Shown here: piece by piece, positions 46,516 to 56,104 of the stretch
How positions within the stretch are numbered: position 1 is the first letter of the stretch
Layout: each line of letters opens with the position of its first letter
Assembly: GCA_016223025.1 (NCBI GenBank)
Contig: JACRPU010000053.1
Span: forward strand, 1-58,611
DNA from: Nitrosomonadales bacterium
Lineage (GTDB): Bacteria > Pseudomonadota > Gammaproteobacteria > Burkholderiales > Gallionellaceae
Length of the DNA: 58,611 nucleotides
Direction of reading: 5' to 3'
Made by a program: the position numbers and the translations under genes
The notes under the pieces: generated by a model
Seen by the model: only the letters and a program-made list of their open reading frames with translations
What the model was told of the DNA's origin: nothing
Database searches by the model: none

Positions 46516-46878
46516 TGCATAACCCTAAAAACCTCAGTTGGCGAAGAACATCCTGGTATTTCAATGGATTATGCCGCTTTTGTAGGTGCGAATTTACCTC
46601 GCAGAGGTAAATTCGCACCTACGTTCGTTTGGTTCCGGCTTCGTCCGGCTTAACGTGAAACTCGCGCAGTACGACAAGAAGACGGCTTCCCATTTTTGGT
46701 TCCGGCTCGTCCGGCTTAGCGTGAAATAACTTTCGCAAAATGACGCTTATTCGTTACACATCAGATATCTATCCTGTTGATAACCGTGGAACACAATCGT
46801 GAAACATTTCATCATCAGGGGTGTCGTCTTTCGTCATGAAAGTTAGGTTAACTCATATGTTCTTCCTTGAACCTGACG
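46516..46878. repeat. Right inverted-repeat arm and further repeats, no gene
   Basis: 46522-46591 is the right arm matching 43141-43210. A TGTAGGTGCGAATTTACC palindrome follows to 46622. Then TTGGTTCCGGCT(T)CGTCCGGCTTA(A/G)CGTGAA is directly repeated at about 46628 and 46697. The remaining bases to 46878 hold nothing that I can name. No gene is supported. Confidence 0.7.
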
Positions 46879-48282
46879 TTAAGCCTCGCCCTGCGGCTGT
46901 CTCACCGGCAGCCACACCCGGAACGTCGTGCCTTTGCCCACATCGCTTTGCACCTCGATGCGCCCGTGGTGTTTCTGGACGATGCCGTAGGAGAGCGACA
47001 GCCCAAGCCCGGTCCCCTTGCCGATGGGTTTGGTGGTGAAGAAAGGATCGAAGATCTTGTTCAGGTTTTCCGGGGGGATGCCCTTGCCGGTGTCCGCGAC
47101 CTCCACCCACACTTCTTCGTTTTGCCGGCCGGTGCGGAGGGCCCCAGTACGGATAGTAATGGTGCCGCGCTCTTCGATGGCGTGCGCGGCGTTCACCAGC
47201 AGGTTCATGAACACCTGGTTGAGCTGCGAGGACAGGCATTCCACTTCCGGCAGGCCGCCGTACTCCTTGACCACGTCGGCCTTGTACTTGATTTCGTTGT
47301 GGACGATGTTCAGCGTGCTGTCCAGCCCCTTGTGCAGGTCGCTGTAGTGCCATTCGTCCGAGGCGTCCACGTGGGAGAAGTCCTTCAGGTTCTGCACGAT
47401 GTTCTTGACGCGGGTGATGCCGTCCCTGGATTCGCTCATCAGCGCGCGCAGGTCTTCTTTCAGGAAAGCGATGTCCAGCCTTTCCCGCGCCGCGCGGAGT
47501 TGCGCGCGCTCCGTCTCGTCGCCGATGGCGCCCTCCGCCCGCTCGTATTGCTCGATCATGCCGATGACATCCTGCACATATTTTTCCAGCGTGCCGAGGT
47601 TGGAATACACGTAGCCGATCGGGTTGTTGATCTCGTGCGCCACGCCCGCCGCCAGTTGCCCGATCGAGGCCATCTTCTCCGACTGCACCAACTGGTTATG
47701 CACTTCTTCCAGTTTCCGGTTCACCTGTTGCAGCTCCTCGACACGTTGCTTCTGGTCAACGTGCAACTGCATGTTGACCAGGGCCAGGCTGGCCATGTTC
47801 AGCATGGCCGTGCCCTGCGACACGTCATCTTCGGTAAACGGCGTCATGCCGCCGGGGCGGTTCACGCTGATTGCGCCGATGACCCGGCCTTCCATTTCCA
47901 GCGGCCAGCAAATGGCGGAGTTGGACGCTTTCGAGTTGCCGCCCTCCCTGCGACGCAACTGGAAGCGCGGGTCGCTGGAAACATCGCCGTTCAGCAGTAA
48001 CGCCCTGGCTTCCTTCGCCACCCAGCCCAGCACGCCTTCGCCAATTTCCACCTTGCTGCCGACAACGCCTGCGGGCAAATCTATGCCGGCAATGATGGTG
48101 AGGCGGTTGCTGCCATCGTTGTCGCGCAGTACCAGCGAACCGCTTTTCGCGCTGAACCCTCCCACGATGTGAACCAGAATCTGCTGGTAGACGACAGAAG
48201 TGTTTTTCCCCAGCGCCGCATCCTGGCCGAGGCGGTACAGGTCGTAAATCCAGGAAAGCCGGTTGGTTTTGTCCAGTGCCAT
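46879..48282 (-). CDS. GAF-domain sensor histidine kinase (soluble)
   Basis: 467 residues, no membrane segment. A GAF domain (about 25-175) is followed by a coiled coil ([24 protein letters not shown]), then HisKA with the phospho-His in [20 protein letters not shown], and HATPase motifs [45 protein letters not shown]. The H-E-I-N-N-P group is NtrB-like. It is transcribed after the HDOD and receiver genes and is likely to phosphorylate one or more of these receivers. Confidence 0.93.
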   Translation of the reverse strand: MALDKTNRLSWIYDLYRLGQDAALGKNTSVVYQQILVHIVGGFSAKSGSLVLRDNDGSNRLTIIAGIDLPAGVVGSKVEIGEGVLGWVAKEARALLLNGDVSSDPRFQLRRREGGNSKASNSAICWPLEMEGRVIGAISVNRPGGMTPFTEDDVSQGTAMLNMASLALVNMQLHVDQKQRVEELQQVNRKLEEVHNQLVQSEKMASIGQLAAGVAHEINNPIGYVYSNLGTLEKYVQDVIGMIEQYERAEGAIGDETERAQLRAARERLDIAFLKEDLRALMSESRDGITRVKNIVQNLKDFSHVDASDEWHYSDLHKGLDSTLNIVHNEIKYKADVVKEYGGLPEVECLSSQLNQVFMNLLVNAAHAIEERGTITIRTGALRTGRQNEEVWVEVADTGKGIPPENLNKIFDPFFTTKPIGKGTGLGLSLSYGIVQKHHGRIEVQSDVGKGTTFRVWLPVRQPQGEA

Positions 48283-48300
48283 AATAATTCCTTGGTATCG

Positions 48301-49131
48301 TTACCCCTCCAGCATCAGATCGGACACGGCATCGAGCTGATCCTGGCCGGGCAGGCAGGCCCGGATACGCTCCCAGCTTAACTTCAAGCGGCCGCTCAGG
48401 TTTTCCGGCAAATGCGCCATCAAATCCTCTCCGCCGCGCCCGCTTTCGAGCAGTGCCGCCACATGCACCACTCCGGTAACCGGATCGAACGGTTCGTGTT
48501 CCGGCGTGCGCCAGTAGCGGATAGCCTGTTCGATTTCCGGCGGAAAATTCCAGCGTCTGGCCACTTCGGCGCCGATCAGGGCATGGTCAAAACCAAACCG
48601 GGATTGCTCCGCTTCAATCAGGTCCAGCCCGGAAGCCTTATGCTCCTGCAGCACGGCGGCAAACTGCTCCGGAATGCACACATCCAGCACCAGTTGCCCG
48701 ATGTCGTGAAACATGCCGGCAGTGAAAGCCATTGGCTGGCCCTGCCGCAAACAATCCGCCAATGCCTGGGCGTAACCGGCCACGCGGAAGCTGCGCCGCC
48801 AGAATGCGCCCCGGTCAAACGGGCTGCCCGCCGTCTGCGGGAATGCGCCCATCATCCCCGCGGCCAATGCCAGCGAGCGGGTGTTGGCGAACCCCATCAC
48901 CACGATCGCGTCCTGCACCGAGCCTATCCTGCGCGGCAGGCCGTAAAACGGCGAGTTCGCCACCCGCAGCATCTTTGCGCTCAGCCCCTGATCCTGCGCA
49001 ATCTTGTGCGCCAGAGTCGAGGTGTCCAGATTGTCGTCCCCAAAGCTCGCCACCACTTCCTGGATCACCAGCGGCATGGCGGGAAGTTTGTGCAGCCTGG
49101 ATAGAACTTCGTCCTGGGTTACGGCTGGCAT
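48301..49131 (-). CDS. HDOD domain protein
   Basis: 276 residues from the ATG at 49131, with AAAGGAAAA just upstream; the frame is open to 49179. HDOD domain: LHKLPAMPLVIQEVVASF, LAHKIAQDQGLSAKMLRVANSPFYGLPRRIGSVQDAIVVMGF, and GMFHDIGQLVLD. HDOD proteins lack most HD metal ligands and act as scaffolds or signal adaptors in c-di-GMP and chemotaxis-linked systems. Eighteen bases separate it from the kinase gene. Confidence 0.93.
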   Translation of the reverse strand: MPAVTQDEVLSRLHKLPAMPLVIQEVVASFGDDNLDTSTLAHKIAQDQGLSAKMLRVANSPFYGLPRRIGSVQDAIVVMGFANTRSLALAAGMMGAFPQTAGSPFDRGAFWRRSFRVAGYAQALADCLRQGQPMAFTAGMFHDIGQLVLDVCIPEQFAAVLQEHKASGLDLIEAEQSRFGFDHALIGAEVARRWNFPPEIEQAIRYWRTPEHEPFDPVTGVVHVAALLESGRGGEDLMAHLPENLSGRLKLSWERIRACLPGQDQLDAVSDLMLEG

Positions 49132-49256
49132 GGTTTTCCTTTCGTTCGAAAAGCTAGGTAAGCTGGGTTTCTTGCACAACTCTGCTCCCCTTCCTCGACG
49201 GGGAGGGGGCTTTAGTTTTCCCCTCCCTTGACGGGAGGGGATTTTCTACCCCTGCC

Positions 49257-50066
49257 CTATTGGTCCGGCATGCAGGTCAGCACCACCCCTCTGGATCGGG
49301 AAACCCCCTCCATCCGGCTGCACCGGCACACAACAAGCTCCTTTCCGTCCGCGAGGCGCAGCTTGCCGGGTTCCTGCTCCCCATCACCCGCGCTTGCGAT
49401 ACAACTCAATAATTCCTCCGGTAGCACCTCGTTCGCCACCTCGCCCAGCAACCCGCCTGCCCCGAACAGTTGTTGCGCCGCCTGATTGGCGACGGCGATG
49501 ACGCCATCTTCCCCGATGCCGACCACCGCTACCGGCAGGCGCTCCAGAATATCCTGTGATACCTGCAACACGTTCAAATTGCGCAGGGCTTCGCGGGTTT
49601 TCTCTTCCACGCGCTGTTCGAGTTCCTGGTTGATGAGAAGCAGTTTTTCGTTCGCTTCCTGGAGCTCCCGGTTCAGCCGCGCGTTTTCCCGTTTCAGTTC
49701 GTGGTGGAGGAAAGCCTCTTCCACGTTGGCGCGCAACAGGTCATCTTCCCAAGGCTTGGTGAGGAATTTATAGATGGCCCCCCGGTTGATGGCGTCCGTC
49801 ACCGAATTCAGTTCGGTATAGCCGCTCAGCACGATGCGCACGGTATCCGGATACAGCTCTTTCATCCGGCTCAGGAATTCCACGCCGGTCATCTCCGGCA
49901 TGCGCTGGTCGGAAACGATCACGCCGACCTCGTTCCGCGCCAGCAACTCCAGCCCTTCCTTGCCGCTATTGGCTCGCAGGATCCGGTAGCCATCCCGGCG
50001 CAGCAGCCGCGTCAGGGCGGAGGCGATATTTTCCTCGTCGTCAACCAGCAGCAGCGTGCGTTCCAT
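49257..50066 (-). CDS. Receiver-PAS response regulator
   Basis: 269 residues. An N-terminal receiver (MERTLLLVDDEENIASAL, VGVIVSDQRMPEMTGVEFL, FLTKPWEDD) is followed by a coiled coil (about 120-170, ENARLNRELQEANEKLLLINQELEQR) and a short PAS-like domain (ERLPVAVVGIGEDGVIAVANQAAQQLFGAGG). There is no DNA-binding or enzymatic output, so it probably passes a signal by protein contact. Its ATG overlaps the stop of the upstream REC-GGDEF-EAL gene, and its receiver is strikingly like that paralogue. Confidence 0.88.
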   Translation of the reverse strand: MERTLLLVDDEENIASALTRLLRRDGYRILRANSGKEGLELLARNEVGVIVSDQRMPEMTGVEFLSRMKELYPDTVRIVLSGYTELNSVTDAINRGAIYKFLTKPWEDDLLRANVEEAFLHHELKRENARLNRELQEANEKLLLINQELEQRVEEKTREALRNLNVLQVSQDILERLPVAVVGIGEDGVIAVANQAAQQLFGAGGLLGEVANEVLPEELLSCIASAGDGEQEPGKLRLADGKELVVCRCSRMEGVSRSRGVVLTCMPDQ

Positions 50067-51871
50067 CAGGCCTCCCCGAGCGCATCCAGGCTCTTCCCAT
50101 CCTGCAGCAGGCGCGCGATTTCCTCGGCGGGAACCGGGCGGCTGAACAGGTACCCCTGCATTTCATCGCAGCGCGCCTTGCGCAGGTAGTCAAGCTGCTC
50201 CACGGTTTCCACCCCTTCCGCCGTGACCTGCAACCCGAGGCTGTGCCCGAGGGCGATAATGGCGCCCACAATCGCCCTGTCGTTGCTGCCGCCCGAAATA
50301 TCGCGCACGAAAGACTGGTCAATTTTGAGGCTGTTTATCGGGAAGCGTTTCAGGTAGCTCAGACTCGAATAGCCGGTGCCGAAATCGTCAATGGAGATAT
50401 GCACGCCCATTTCCCGCAGTCTGCCCAGAGTGGTGATCGCCCTGTCCACGTTTCTCATGAGCATGCTTTCGGTCAATTCCAGTTCGAGCGATCCCGTGCA
50501 GAAATCCAGATCGCTCCTCCTCAGGATTTCCAGTATCGCGCCGGCAAGATCCGGCTGCCTGAACTGCATCGCCGACAGATTGACCGCAATGCGGGTGGCG
50601 GGGAAACCGGCCTGTTTCCATGCGCGCGCCTGCTCGCACACCGTGCGGAGAACCCATTCCCCCACCGGCAGGATGAGCCCGGTTTCTTCCAGCAGCGTGA
50701 TGAACTCGCCCGGCGGCACCAACCCGTGCTCCGCGCTTTGCCAGCGCAGCAAGGCTTCCACGCCGCTTATTTTCCCGCTGGCAAGATTGACCTTGGGCTG
50801 GTAGTGGAGCACGAATTCCTCGCGCTCCAGCGCCCGGCGCAACTCGGTTTCCAGCGTCAGGCGCTGCCGCGCCGAGGCGTTCATCTGCGCGGCGTAATAC
50901 TGGTAGTTGTTGCGCCCCTCATTCTTGGCGTAATACAGCGCCGCATCCGCATTCTTGATCAGCGCGATCGAATCCTGCCCATCGGAGGGATACAGGCTGA
51001 TGCCGATGCTGGCGGCGACAAAAATCTCGTTATCGCCCACCGTCACGGGATCGCGCGCCAGCGAATCCAGAATTTTCCGCGCGATCTCGCCGGCGTCCTT
51101 TGCGTCCTTGATGTCCGCCAGCACGAAGGCGAATTCGTCTCCTCCCATGCGCGCCACGGTGTCGCTTGCGCGCACGCAGCTTTTCAATCTTTCCGCCACC
51201 GCATGGAGCAGCCGGTCGGCAGCGGGGTGGCCGAACGAATCGTTGATCTGCTGGAAGCGGTCCAGGTCAACGAACATGACAGCCACCATCCGGTTATCCC
51301 GCAGCGCATGGGCCAGTTCCTGATCCAGCCGGTCCAGGAACGACAGCCGGTTGGGCAGTCCGGTGAGCGGGTCATACCGGGAAATACGCTCGATCTGGGT
51401 GTTCTGCTGCGCCACCAGCCGGGAAAGATCCAGGCTGATATCCGCCATCGCCGCGTTTGCGGACTGGATTTCCAGCGCCAACTGCTCTTTTTTCTGCATC
51501 AGGTCATGGTGCTCGAACGCCTCGCGTACCACGGCGCGCAGCGTCTCTTCGTCCCACGGCTTGGTGATGAACTTGTATATGGCGCCCCGGTTGATCGCCT
51601 CTTTCACCGATTCGAGGTCGGCATATCCGCTCAACACCATGCGCACGGTTTTCGGATACAACCCTTTTACCTTGCCGAGAAACTCCACGCCCGTCATTTC
51701 CGGCATGCGCTGGTCCGAAATAATGACGCCGACCTTGTGGTCGGCCAGCAACTCCAGGCCTTGCCTGCCGCTGCCGGCACGGAGGATGGTGTAGCCGTCT
51801 TCGCGCAGTTGCCTGGCCAGGGCGGAAATTATGTTTTCCTCGTCATCAACCAGCAACAGTGTGCGTTCCAT
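50066..51871 (-). CDS. Response regulator with GGDEF and EAL domains
   Basis: 601 residues from the ATG at 51871, chosen because GGAGGAGTG precedes it; the frame is open to 52030. A receiver (about 1-125) is followed by a GGDEF domain (DPLTGLPNR, RMGGDEFAFVL) and an EAL domain (YQPKVNLASGKISGVEALLRW, ELELTESMLM, SIDDFGTGYSS, TAEGVETVEQ). Both catalytic signatures look intact, so direction of c-di-GMP turnover cannot be told from sequence. Confidence 0.94.
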   Translation of the reverse strand: MERTLLLVDDEENIISALARQLREDGYTILRAGSGRQGLELLADHKVGVIISDQRMPEMTGVEFLGKVKGLYPKTVRMVLSGYADLESVKEAINRGAIYKFITKPWDEETLRAVVREAFEHHDLMQKKEQLALEIQSANAAMADISLDLSRLVAQQNTQIERISRYDPLTGLPNRLSFLDRLDQELAHALRDNRMVAVMFVDLDRFQQINDSFGHPAADRLLHAVAERLKSCVRASDTVARMGGDEFAFVLADIKDAKDAGEIARKILDSLARDPVTVGDNEIFVAASIGISLYPSDGQDSIALIKNADAALYYAKNEGRNNYQYYAAQMNASARQRLTLETELRRALEREEFVLHYQPKVNLASGKISGVEALLRWQSAEHGLVPPGEFITLLEETGLILPVGEWVLRTVCEQARAWKQAGFPATRIAVNLSAMQFRQPDLAGAILEILRRSDLDFCTGSLELELTESMLMRNVDRAITTLGRLREMGVHISIDDFGTGYSSLSYLKRFPINSLKIDQSFVRDISGGSNDRAIVGAIIALGHSLGLQVTAEGVETVEQLDYLRKARCDEMQGYLFSRPVPAEEIARLLQDGKSLDALGEA

Positions 51872-51889
51872 CACTCCTCCGGCCATAGA

Positions 51890-51953
51890 GCTTGTGAAAA
51901 ACTCTACTGCGCTCGTCATCCTGGCTTTGCTCGTGACGAATTTTTTCACAAGC
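51890..51953. repeat. Inverted repeat in the leader of the REC-GGDEF-EAL gene
   Basis: GCTTGTGAAAAA (51890-51901) pairs with TTTTTTCACAAGC (51941-51953), with an inner pair TCGTCA/TGACGA. It lies 19 bases before the ATG and ahead of its ribosome site. The rest of 51872-52211 has no gene; it holds half of repeat A at 52171-52206. Confidence 0.6.
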
Positions 51954-52211
51954 CACAGGTTGTCCGCACCATAAAAACCGCGCCCGCCTCTGCCCCATGC
52001 AGGTACAGGGGGAAAGAAATATTCGCTCAATGGATTATTGCAGCACGGGTTTGGCTTTTATCGGCCAGAAATGGCAAAACCTTAGCCCTGAATCAACGGA
52101 ACCGCAGGATGGGCACAGAAAGAGTAGCGGGGGAAAGCGTGCCCACCCTTCAAAATGCCATTTTGATTGCAGCTTGGAATAAAGCGGGAGCAAGCTCCCG
52201 CACCCCGGAAA

Positions 52212-52826
52212 TTACCGGTGAACTTGCGCGCCATCCCCGTCTTGCTGCGCGTTCCTATACCCGCACTGCGCCCCGCCGACCGGCAGGCAGACATGCACGC
52301 AGGAACCGTTGCCGTCATAGCGCATGATGCCGCTCATGCTTCTGACCAGAGCCATGCCGCGTCCGTGCCGCGCCTGGCCCGCCCCACTATCGGCACCGGA
52401 TAACGCTTCGGCGTGATTGAACCCCTCCCCGCTGTCGCGCACGTCAATTATCAGGCACTGCCGCGCCGGGTCCGCGAGCTTGCACAGCCTGATCCGGATT
52501 TCGCCCTGCTCCAGCCTGCCCAGCCGCGCCGCGCGCTCCTCGAAATAATGCTCGATGCCCTGCCGGGAATGTTTCAGCTCGGATTCCATTTTGAGCAAAC
52601 CGTGGTCCAGCGCGTTGTTGACCAGTTCCGACATGACCAGAAACAGCCGGGCGGCCAGTTTTTTATCATCCGGTTCGAGCTGTCCCACAACATGCATCAC
52701 GAAGGAGGGGACATCAATGCGCTGTAATTGCCGGGCCGCCAGGGTCAACCGGAGCTCCCATTCCACCGGCTCCGGCGCGCATCCGGCCTGCGGCGGGGCG
52801 CAGGATATTGAACCTTGTGAAACCAA
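52212..52826 (-). CDS. RsbW/SpoIIAB-like ATP-binding regulator
   Basis: 204 residues; the apparent start is a TTG at 52826, one base after the STAS gene stops. It has the HATPase_c_2 (GHKL) signature: LVMSELVNNALDHGLLKM (N box), CLIIDVRDSGEGFN (G1) and HGRGMALVRSMSGIMRYDGNGSCVHV. Such proteins are serine kinases of STAS anti-anti-sigma factors or anti-sigma switches. Its partner is presumably the STAS protein next door; no sigma factor gene is in the window. Confidence 0.88.
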   Translation of the reverse strand: MVSQGSISCAPPQAGCAPEPVEWELRLTLAARQLQRIDVPSFVMHVVGQLEPDDKKLAARLFLVMSELVNNALDHGLLKMESELKHSRQGIEHYFEERAARLGRLEQGEIRIRLCKLADPARQCLIIDVRDSGEGFNHAEALSGADSGAGQARHGRGMALVRSMSGIMRYDGNGSCVHVCLPVGGAQCGYRNAQQDGDGAQVHR

Positions 52827-52827
52827 T

Positions 52828-53139
52828 TCAGGAATTCACAATCGTGAACAGCTTGTTGAAATTGGCGATGTCGAGTATCTGGGCAACGATCTCGTTCGGG
52901 TTGCGCAACACGACTTTCTTGTTCAAGGTCTCGCCGCGCTCGCGCAGCATCAGCAGCATGCCCAGCGCCGAGCTGTCCAGGTAGGCCACGTGGGCGAGAT
53001 TGACTTCCAGCGTGTTCACCCCGGCATCCGCCAGACAAGCCGAGTAGGCTTCCTTGAATGTCCGGTGGGAGCTGAAATCGAATCTCCCGCTCAGGAACAG
53101 CGTCGCCACGTCATCCGCTCTGGTTTGTTTTATTTCCAT
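52828..53139 (-). CDS. STAS domain anti-anti-sigma factor
   Basis: 103 residues from the ATG at 53139. A single STAS domain: LFLSGRFDFSSHRTFKEAY, LEVNLAHVAYLDSSALGMLLMLRERG. S56 in the D-S-S motif is the position phosphorylated in SpoIIAA-type proteins. It directly precedes the RsbW-like gene, forming a classical partner-switching pair, and follows cheB. The likely output is control of c-di-GMP or surface behaviour, not sporulation (inference). Confidence 0.92.
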   Translation of the reverse strand: MEIKQTRADDVATLFLSGRFDFSSHRTFKEAYSACLADAGVNTLEVNLAHVAYLDSSALGMLLMLRERGETLNKKVVLRNPNEIVAQILDIANFNKLFTIVNS

Positions 53140-53232
53140 TTCGCTTCTCTCCCGGTCTGACGGGCATGGCAAATATGCCGCCCGCAATGATGAAACTTGC
53201 CATGCCCGTTTCCCTCGCTATGCGAGTTTTCG

Positions 53233-54321
53233 TTAAATCCTGTTACCCGCGCCCCCGTTGCCAACCAGCCGCTGCATCACCCTTTTCGCCATTTCCTGTA
53301 TCGGGGCCACCTCGTCCACCGCGCCCACCGCGATCGCCTCGCGCGGCATGCCGAACACCACGCAAGTCGCCTCGTCCTGCGCCAGGTTATAAGCTCCCGC
53401 CCGGCGCATCTCCAGCATCCCGGTTGCGCCATCCTTGCCCATGCCGGTCAGCATCACGCCGATGGCGTTGCCGCCCGCACTCTGCGCTGCCGAGCGGAAC
53501 AGCACTTCCACCGAAGGGCGGTGGTGGTTGACCGGGTCGGCCTGGCTCAGCTCGGTCAGGTAATTCGCCCCGCTGCGCTTGAGCAGCAGGTGCGAATGCC
53601 CCGGCGCGATATAGGCGTGGCCGGGCAGCACGCGCTCGTTGCCCGCAGCTTCCGCGACCTTGATCTTGCACAAGCCATCCAGACGGTCGGCAAAGGATCG
53701 GGTGAACGCCTCCGGCATGTGCTGCGCGATCAGGATGCCGGGCGCGTCTGGCGGCATGCGCACGAGGAATTCCTTGACCGCCTCGGTTCCGCCGGTGGAA
53801 GAGCCTATCACAATAACCTTCCCGGTCGCCAGGATAGGGTTGCCCAGCGCGGGCAGAGCATCGCGCGGCGGTTGCGCCGCCGCATTGCGGGGCGCCGCCA
53901 CATGCGCCTTGAACGCCGCCCGGATTTTTTCCGCGATCTCGCCGTCATAGCCCTGCAAGCCATCGGCGATGCCCATCCTGGGTTTGGCCACGAAATCAAT
54001 CGCCCCCAGCTCCAGCGCGCGCAACGCCGCATCCGACCCCTGCCGGGTCAGGCTGGAAACCATCAGCACCGGCATGGGGCGCAGGCGCATCAGTTTATCC
54101 AGGAAGGTCAGCCCGTCCATCTCCGGCATTTCCACGTCCAGCGTCAGCACGTCCGGGTTGAGCGCCTTGATCATCTCGCGCGCCTGCAACGGGTTCGTTG
54201 CCGCGCCTACCGCCTCCATGTCCGGGAAACTGTTGATGACTTCCCGGAGAATGCTGCGGATCAGCGCAGAATCATCAACGATCAGCACCCTGATCTTGCG
54301 TGCGGGGACAGCAGGGTTCAT
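53233..54321 (-). CDS. cheB: Chemotaxis response regulator protein-glutamate methylesterase
   Basis: 362 residues. The receiver has D16-D17 and phosphoacceptor D62 ([12 protein letters not shown]). A linker leads to the methylesterase domain with the catalytic triad Ser in [10 protein letters not shown], His in IAQHMPEAF and Asp in [10 protein letters not shown]. It demethylates and deamidates chemoreceptors. It lies after cheD, with a repeat C copy in the 130-base gap, and is followed by the STAS gene. Confidence 0.97.
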   Translation of the reverse strand: MNPAVPARKIRVLIVDDSALIRSILREVINSFPDMEAVGAATNPLQAREMIKALNPDVLTLDVEMPEMDGLTFLDKLMRLRPMPVLMVSSLTRQGSDAALRALELGAIDFVAKPRMGIADGLQGYDGEIAEKIRAAFKAHVAAPRNAAAQPPRDALPALGNPILATGKVIVIGSSTGGTEAVKEFLVRMPPDAPGILIAQHMPEAFTRSFADRLDGLCKIKVAEAAGNERVLPGHAYIAPGHSHLLLKRSGANYLTELSQADPVNHHRPSVEVLFRSAAQSAGGNAIGVMLTGMGKDGATGMLEMRRAGAYNLAQDEATCVVFGMPREAIAVGAVDEVAPIQEMAKRVMQRLVGNGGAGNRI

Positions 54322-54389
54322 TTATCGGCACCTCGGCTAAAACAGTCTTCTCTACATATAATTTTTTCGATCCGGCCTGCTTCTCTCAC

Positions 54390-54455
54390 CCTCGTTCCAC
54401 CTATCCCAAAAGGAGAGGGGTACGGTATGCACTCGCTGCGCGAGATTCGCATTAA
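54390..54455. repeat. Dispersed intergenic repeat C, copy 2
   Basis: Between cheB and cheD, overlapping the last codon of cheD. The stretch AGGAGAGGGGTACGGTATGC followed by CTCGCTGCGCGAGATTCGC is the reverse complement of the copy at 36950-37020 with few changes. Confidence 0.6.
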
Positions 54456-55060
54456 AACAACTCCACCTCGCCCTGCATGTCGGCCACCTTGATGCGCGCC
54501 TTGTATTCCTGCTCGCGCTCGATGATGGTGTCGTTATGCATGCTGCGCAACTGCTTCACCCGCACCTTGCCGCTTTCCGGGAAGAAATAGACCTTGCGCG
54601 GAAAAATATCGAGCAAGTCCTGTGCCACGATCGCGATTCTTTCGGTGCGCAGGTAGTGGATGGCAAATTCGGCGTTGCGTTCCCCCACGTTGGCCGCCGT
54701 GAAACCGCGCAGCACGTTGCCGCCGCCGAACAGTTTTGCCTCCAGGTTGCCGCGCCTGGCGCCCATCTTGAGCAGTTCGTTGATCAGCTTTTCCATGGCG
54801 TAGGCACCATACCGCGCCGAGCTGCTCAACAGGTCTCCGCCCTCGCCCGGCAGCATGAAGTGGTTCATGCCGCCGATGCCGCAGGAGCGGTCGCGGATGC
54901 ATGCGGCGACGCACGAGCCCAGCACCGTCACCAGCACCATATTGCGCGCGGTCACATAATATTCGCCGGGAAGCAGCTTGGCCGCCTCGATGCCGAAATA
55001 TTTGTCGTAATACAGGTTGGGCGACAGAACCTCTTCAAAATCCGCACGGTTTCTGTTCAT
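54452..55060 (-). CDS. cheD: Chemoreceptor glutamine deamidase
   Basis: 202 residues from the ATG at 55060, which overlaps the cheR stop by four bases. CheD family features: LLPGEYYVTARNMVLVTVLGSCVAACIRD with the nucleophilic Cys, GIGGMNHFMLPGEGGD with the catalytic His, and EAKLFGGGNVLRGFTAANVGERNAEFA. It deamidates specific glutamines on chemoreceptors. The N-terminal 25 residues are longer than the minimal family. Confidence 0.95.
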   Translation of the reverse strand: MNRNRADFEEVLSPNLYYDKYFGIEAAKLLPGEYYVTARNMVLVTVLGSCVAACIRDRSCGIGGMNHFMLPGEGGDLLSSSARYGAYAMEKLINELLKMGARRGNLEAKLFGGGNVLRGFTAANVGERNAEFAIHYLRTERIAIVAQDLLDIFPRKVYFFPESGKVRVKQLRSMHNDTIIEREQEYKARIKVADMQGEVELF

Positions 55061-55935
55061 GTCGTTCCCGCGCCGCTTTTCTGTTTGGCCTGAGGCGTCA
55101 ACTGGTACACCGTCTTGCCGCGCAGCCTGAAATATTCTTCCGCATGGTAAAAACTTTCCGAGTGGCCGGCAAACAGCAGGCCGTTGTCCTGCAACAGCGG
55201 CACGAATTTCTTCAGTATCGCCAGTTGCGTGACCTTGTCGAAATAGATCATCACATTGCGGCAGAAAATGGCATTGAACGGCGGGCGCAACGGCCAGCCC
55301 CTGTCCAGCAGGTTCAACTGGCGGAAAACGATCATGTCGCGCAATTCTTGGCGTACTCTGACAAATCCGGCCTGGCTGCCGGTGCCGCGCAGGAAAAAGC
55401 GCTTGACCAGATCCGGCTCCAGCTTGGCCACCCGGTCTTCCGGATAGATACCCGCCCTGGCCGTCTCCAGCACGCCGGTATCGAGATCGGTGGCGATAAT
55501 GGTCACCGGAGGAGTGAAACTGCCAAAGGCATCCACCGCTGTCATGGCCATCGAATAGGGCTCTTCGCCGGTGGAAGAAGCCGAGCACCACAATGCGACC
55601 GGCTCCTTGCCCCGGTGCTGGCGCAGATGTTCGGCGAGAATGGGAAAGTGGTGCGGCTCGCGGAAGAACGAGGTCAGGTTGGTCGTCAGCGAATTGGTGA
55701 ACGCTTCCCACTCTGCCGCATCTCCCCGCTCCAGCAGATCGAGATACTCCTCGAACACCCGGATGCCGGTGGCGCGCAAACGCCGCGACAGGCGGCTATA
55801 TACCAGCTCCTGCTTGCTGTTGCTCAGAGAGATTCCGGCATGGTCGTAAATCAGCTTGCGCACGCGCTCGAAATCCCTGGCGGTGAAGTGGAATTCGCGC
55901 CCGCTCTTATCCCGGAATGTTTCTTCGTTTGCCAT
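55057..55935 (-). CDS. cheR: Chemotaxis protein methyltransferase
   Basis: 292 residues from the ATG at 55935; the frame extends upstream to 56010 without homology. The N-terminal helical domain (FTARDFERVRKLIYDHAGISLSNSKQELVYSRLSRRLR) precedes a SAM-dependent methyltransferase domain with CSASSTGEEPYSMAM, IIATDLDTGVLETA, and NAIFCRNVMIYFD. It methylates chemoreceptor glutamates. The usual C-S-x-G-E-E motif has an extra serine/threonine (S-S-T-G-E-E), common in this subgroup. Confidence 0.95.
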   Translation of the reverse strand: MANEETFRDKSGREFHFTARDFERVRKLIYDHAGISLSNSKQELVYSRLSRRLRATGIRVFEEYLDLLERGDAAEWEAFTNSLTTNLTSFFREPHHFPILAEHLRQHRGKEPVALWCSASSTGEEPYSMAMTAVDAFGSFTPPVTIIATDLDTGVLETARAGIYPEDRVAKLEPDLVKRFFLRGTGSQAGFVRVRQELRDMIVFRQLNLLDRGWPLRPPFNAIFCRNVMIYFDKVTQLAILKKFVPLLQDNGLLFAGHSESFYHAEEYFRLRGKTVYQLTPQAKQKSGAGTT

Positions 55936-56104
55936 GATCTCTATTCCCAGCCTATCCGGTTGATTGCCAAAACTCACCCCCTGCAGGCGGAACACATTCG
56001 GCGGTGTCAATTTCTCAAGCTCGGAGAGCTTAGAGAATTGCCTACCTTTGGTGCAATGCCCGTTGGTTATTGCGCCCTACAAGAGCTTTGCCCAACCTGC
56101 GTAC

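Noticed and set aside
46516-46878. A c-di-GMP riboswitch ahead of the signalling genes
   Set aside because: The structure is explained by dispersed repeats, and no GEMM-type conserved core was seen.
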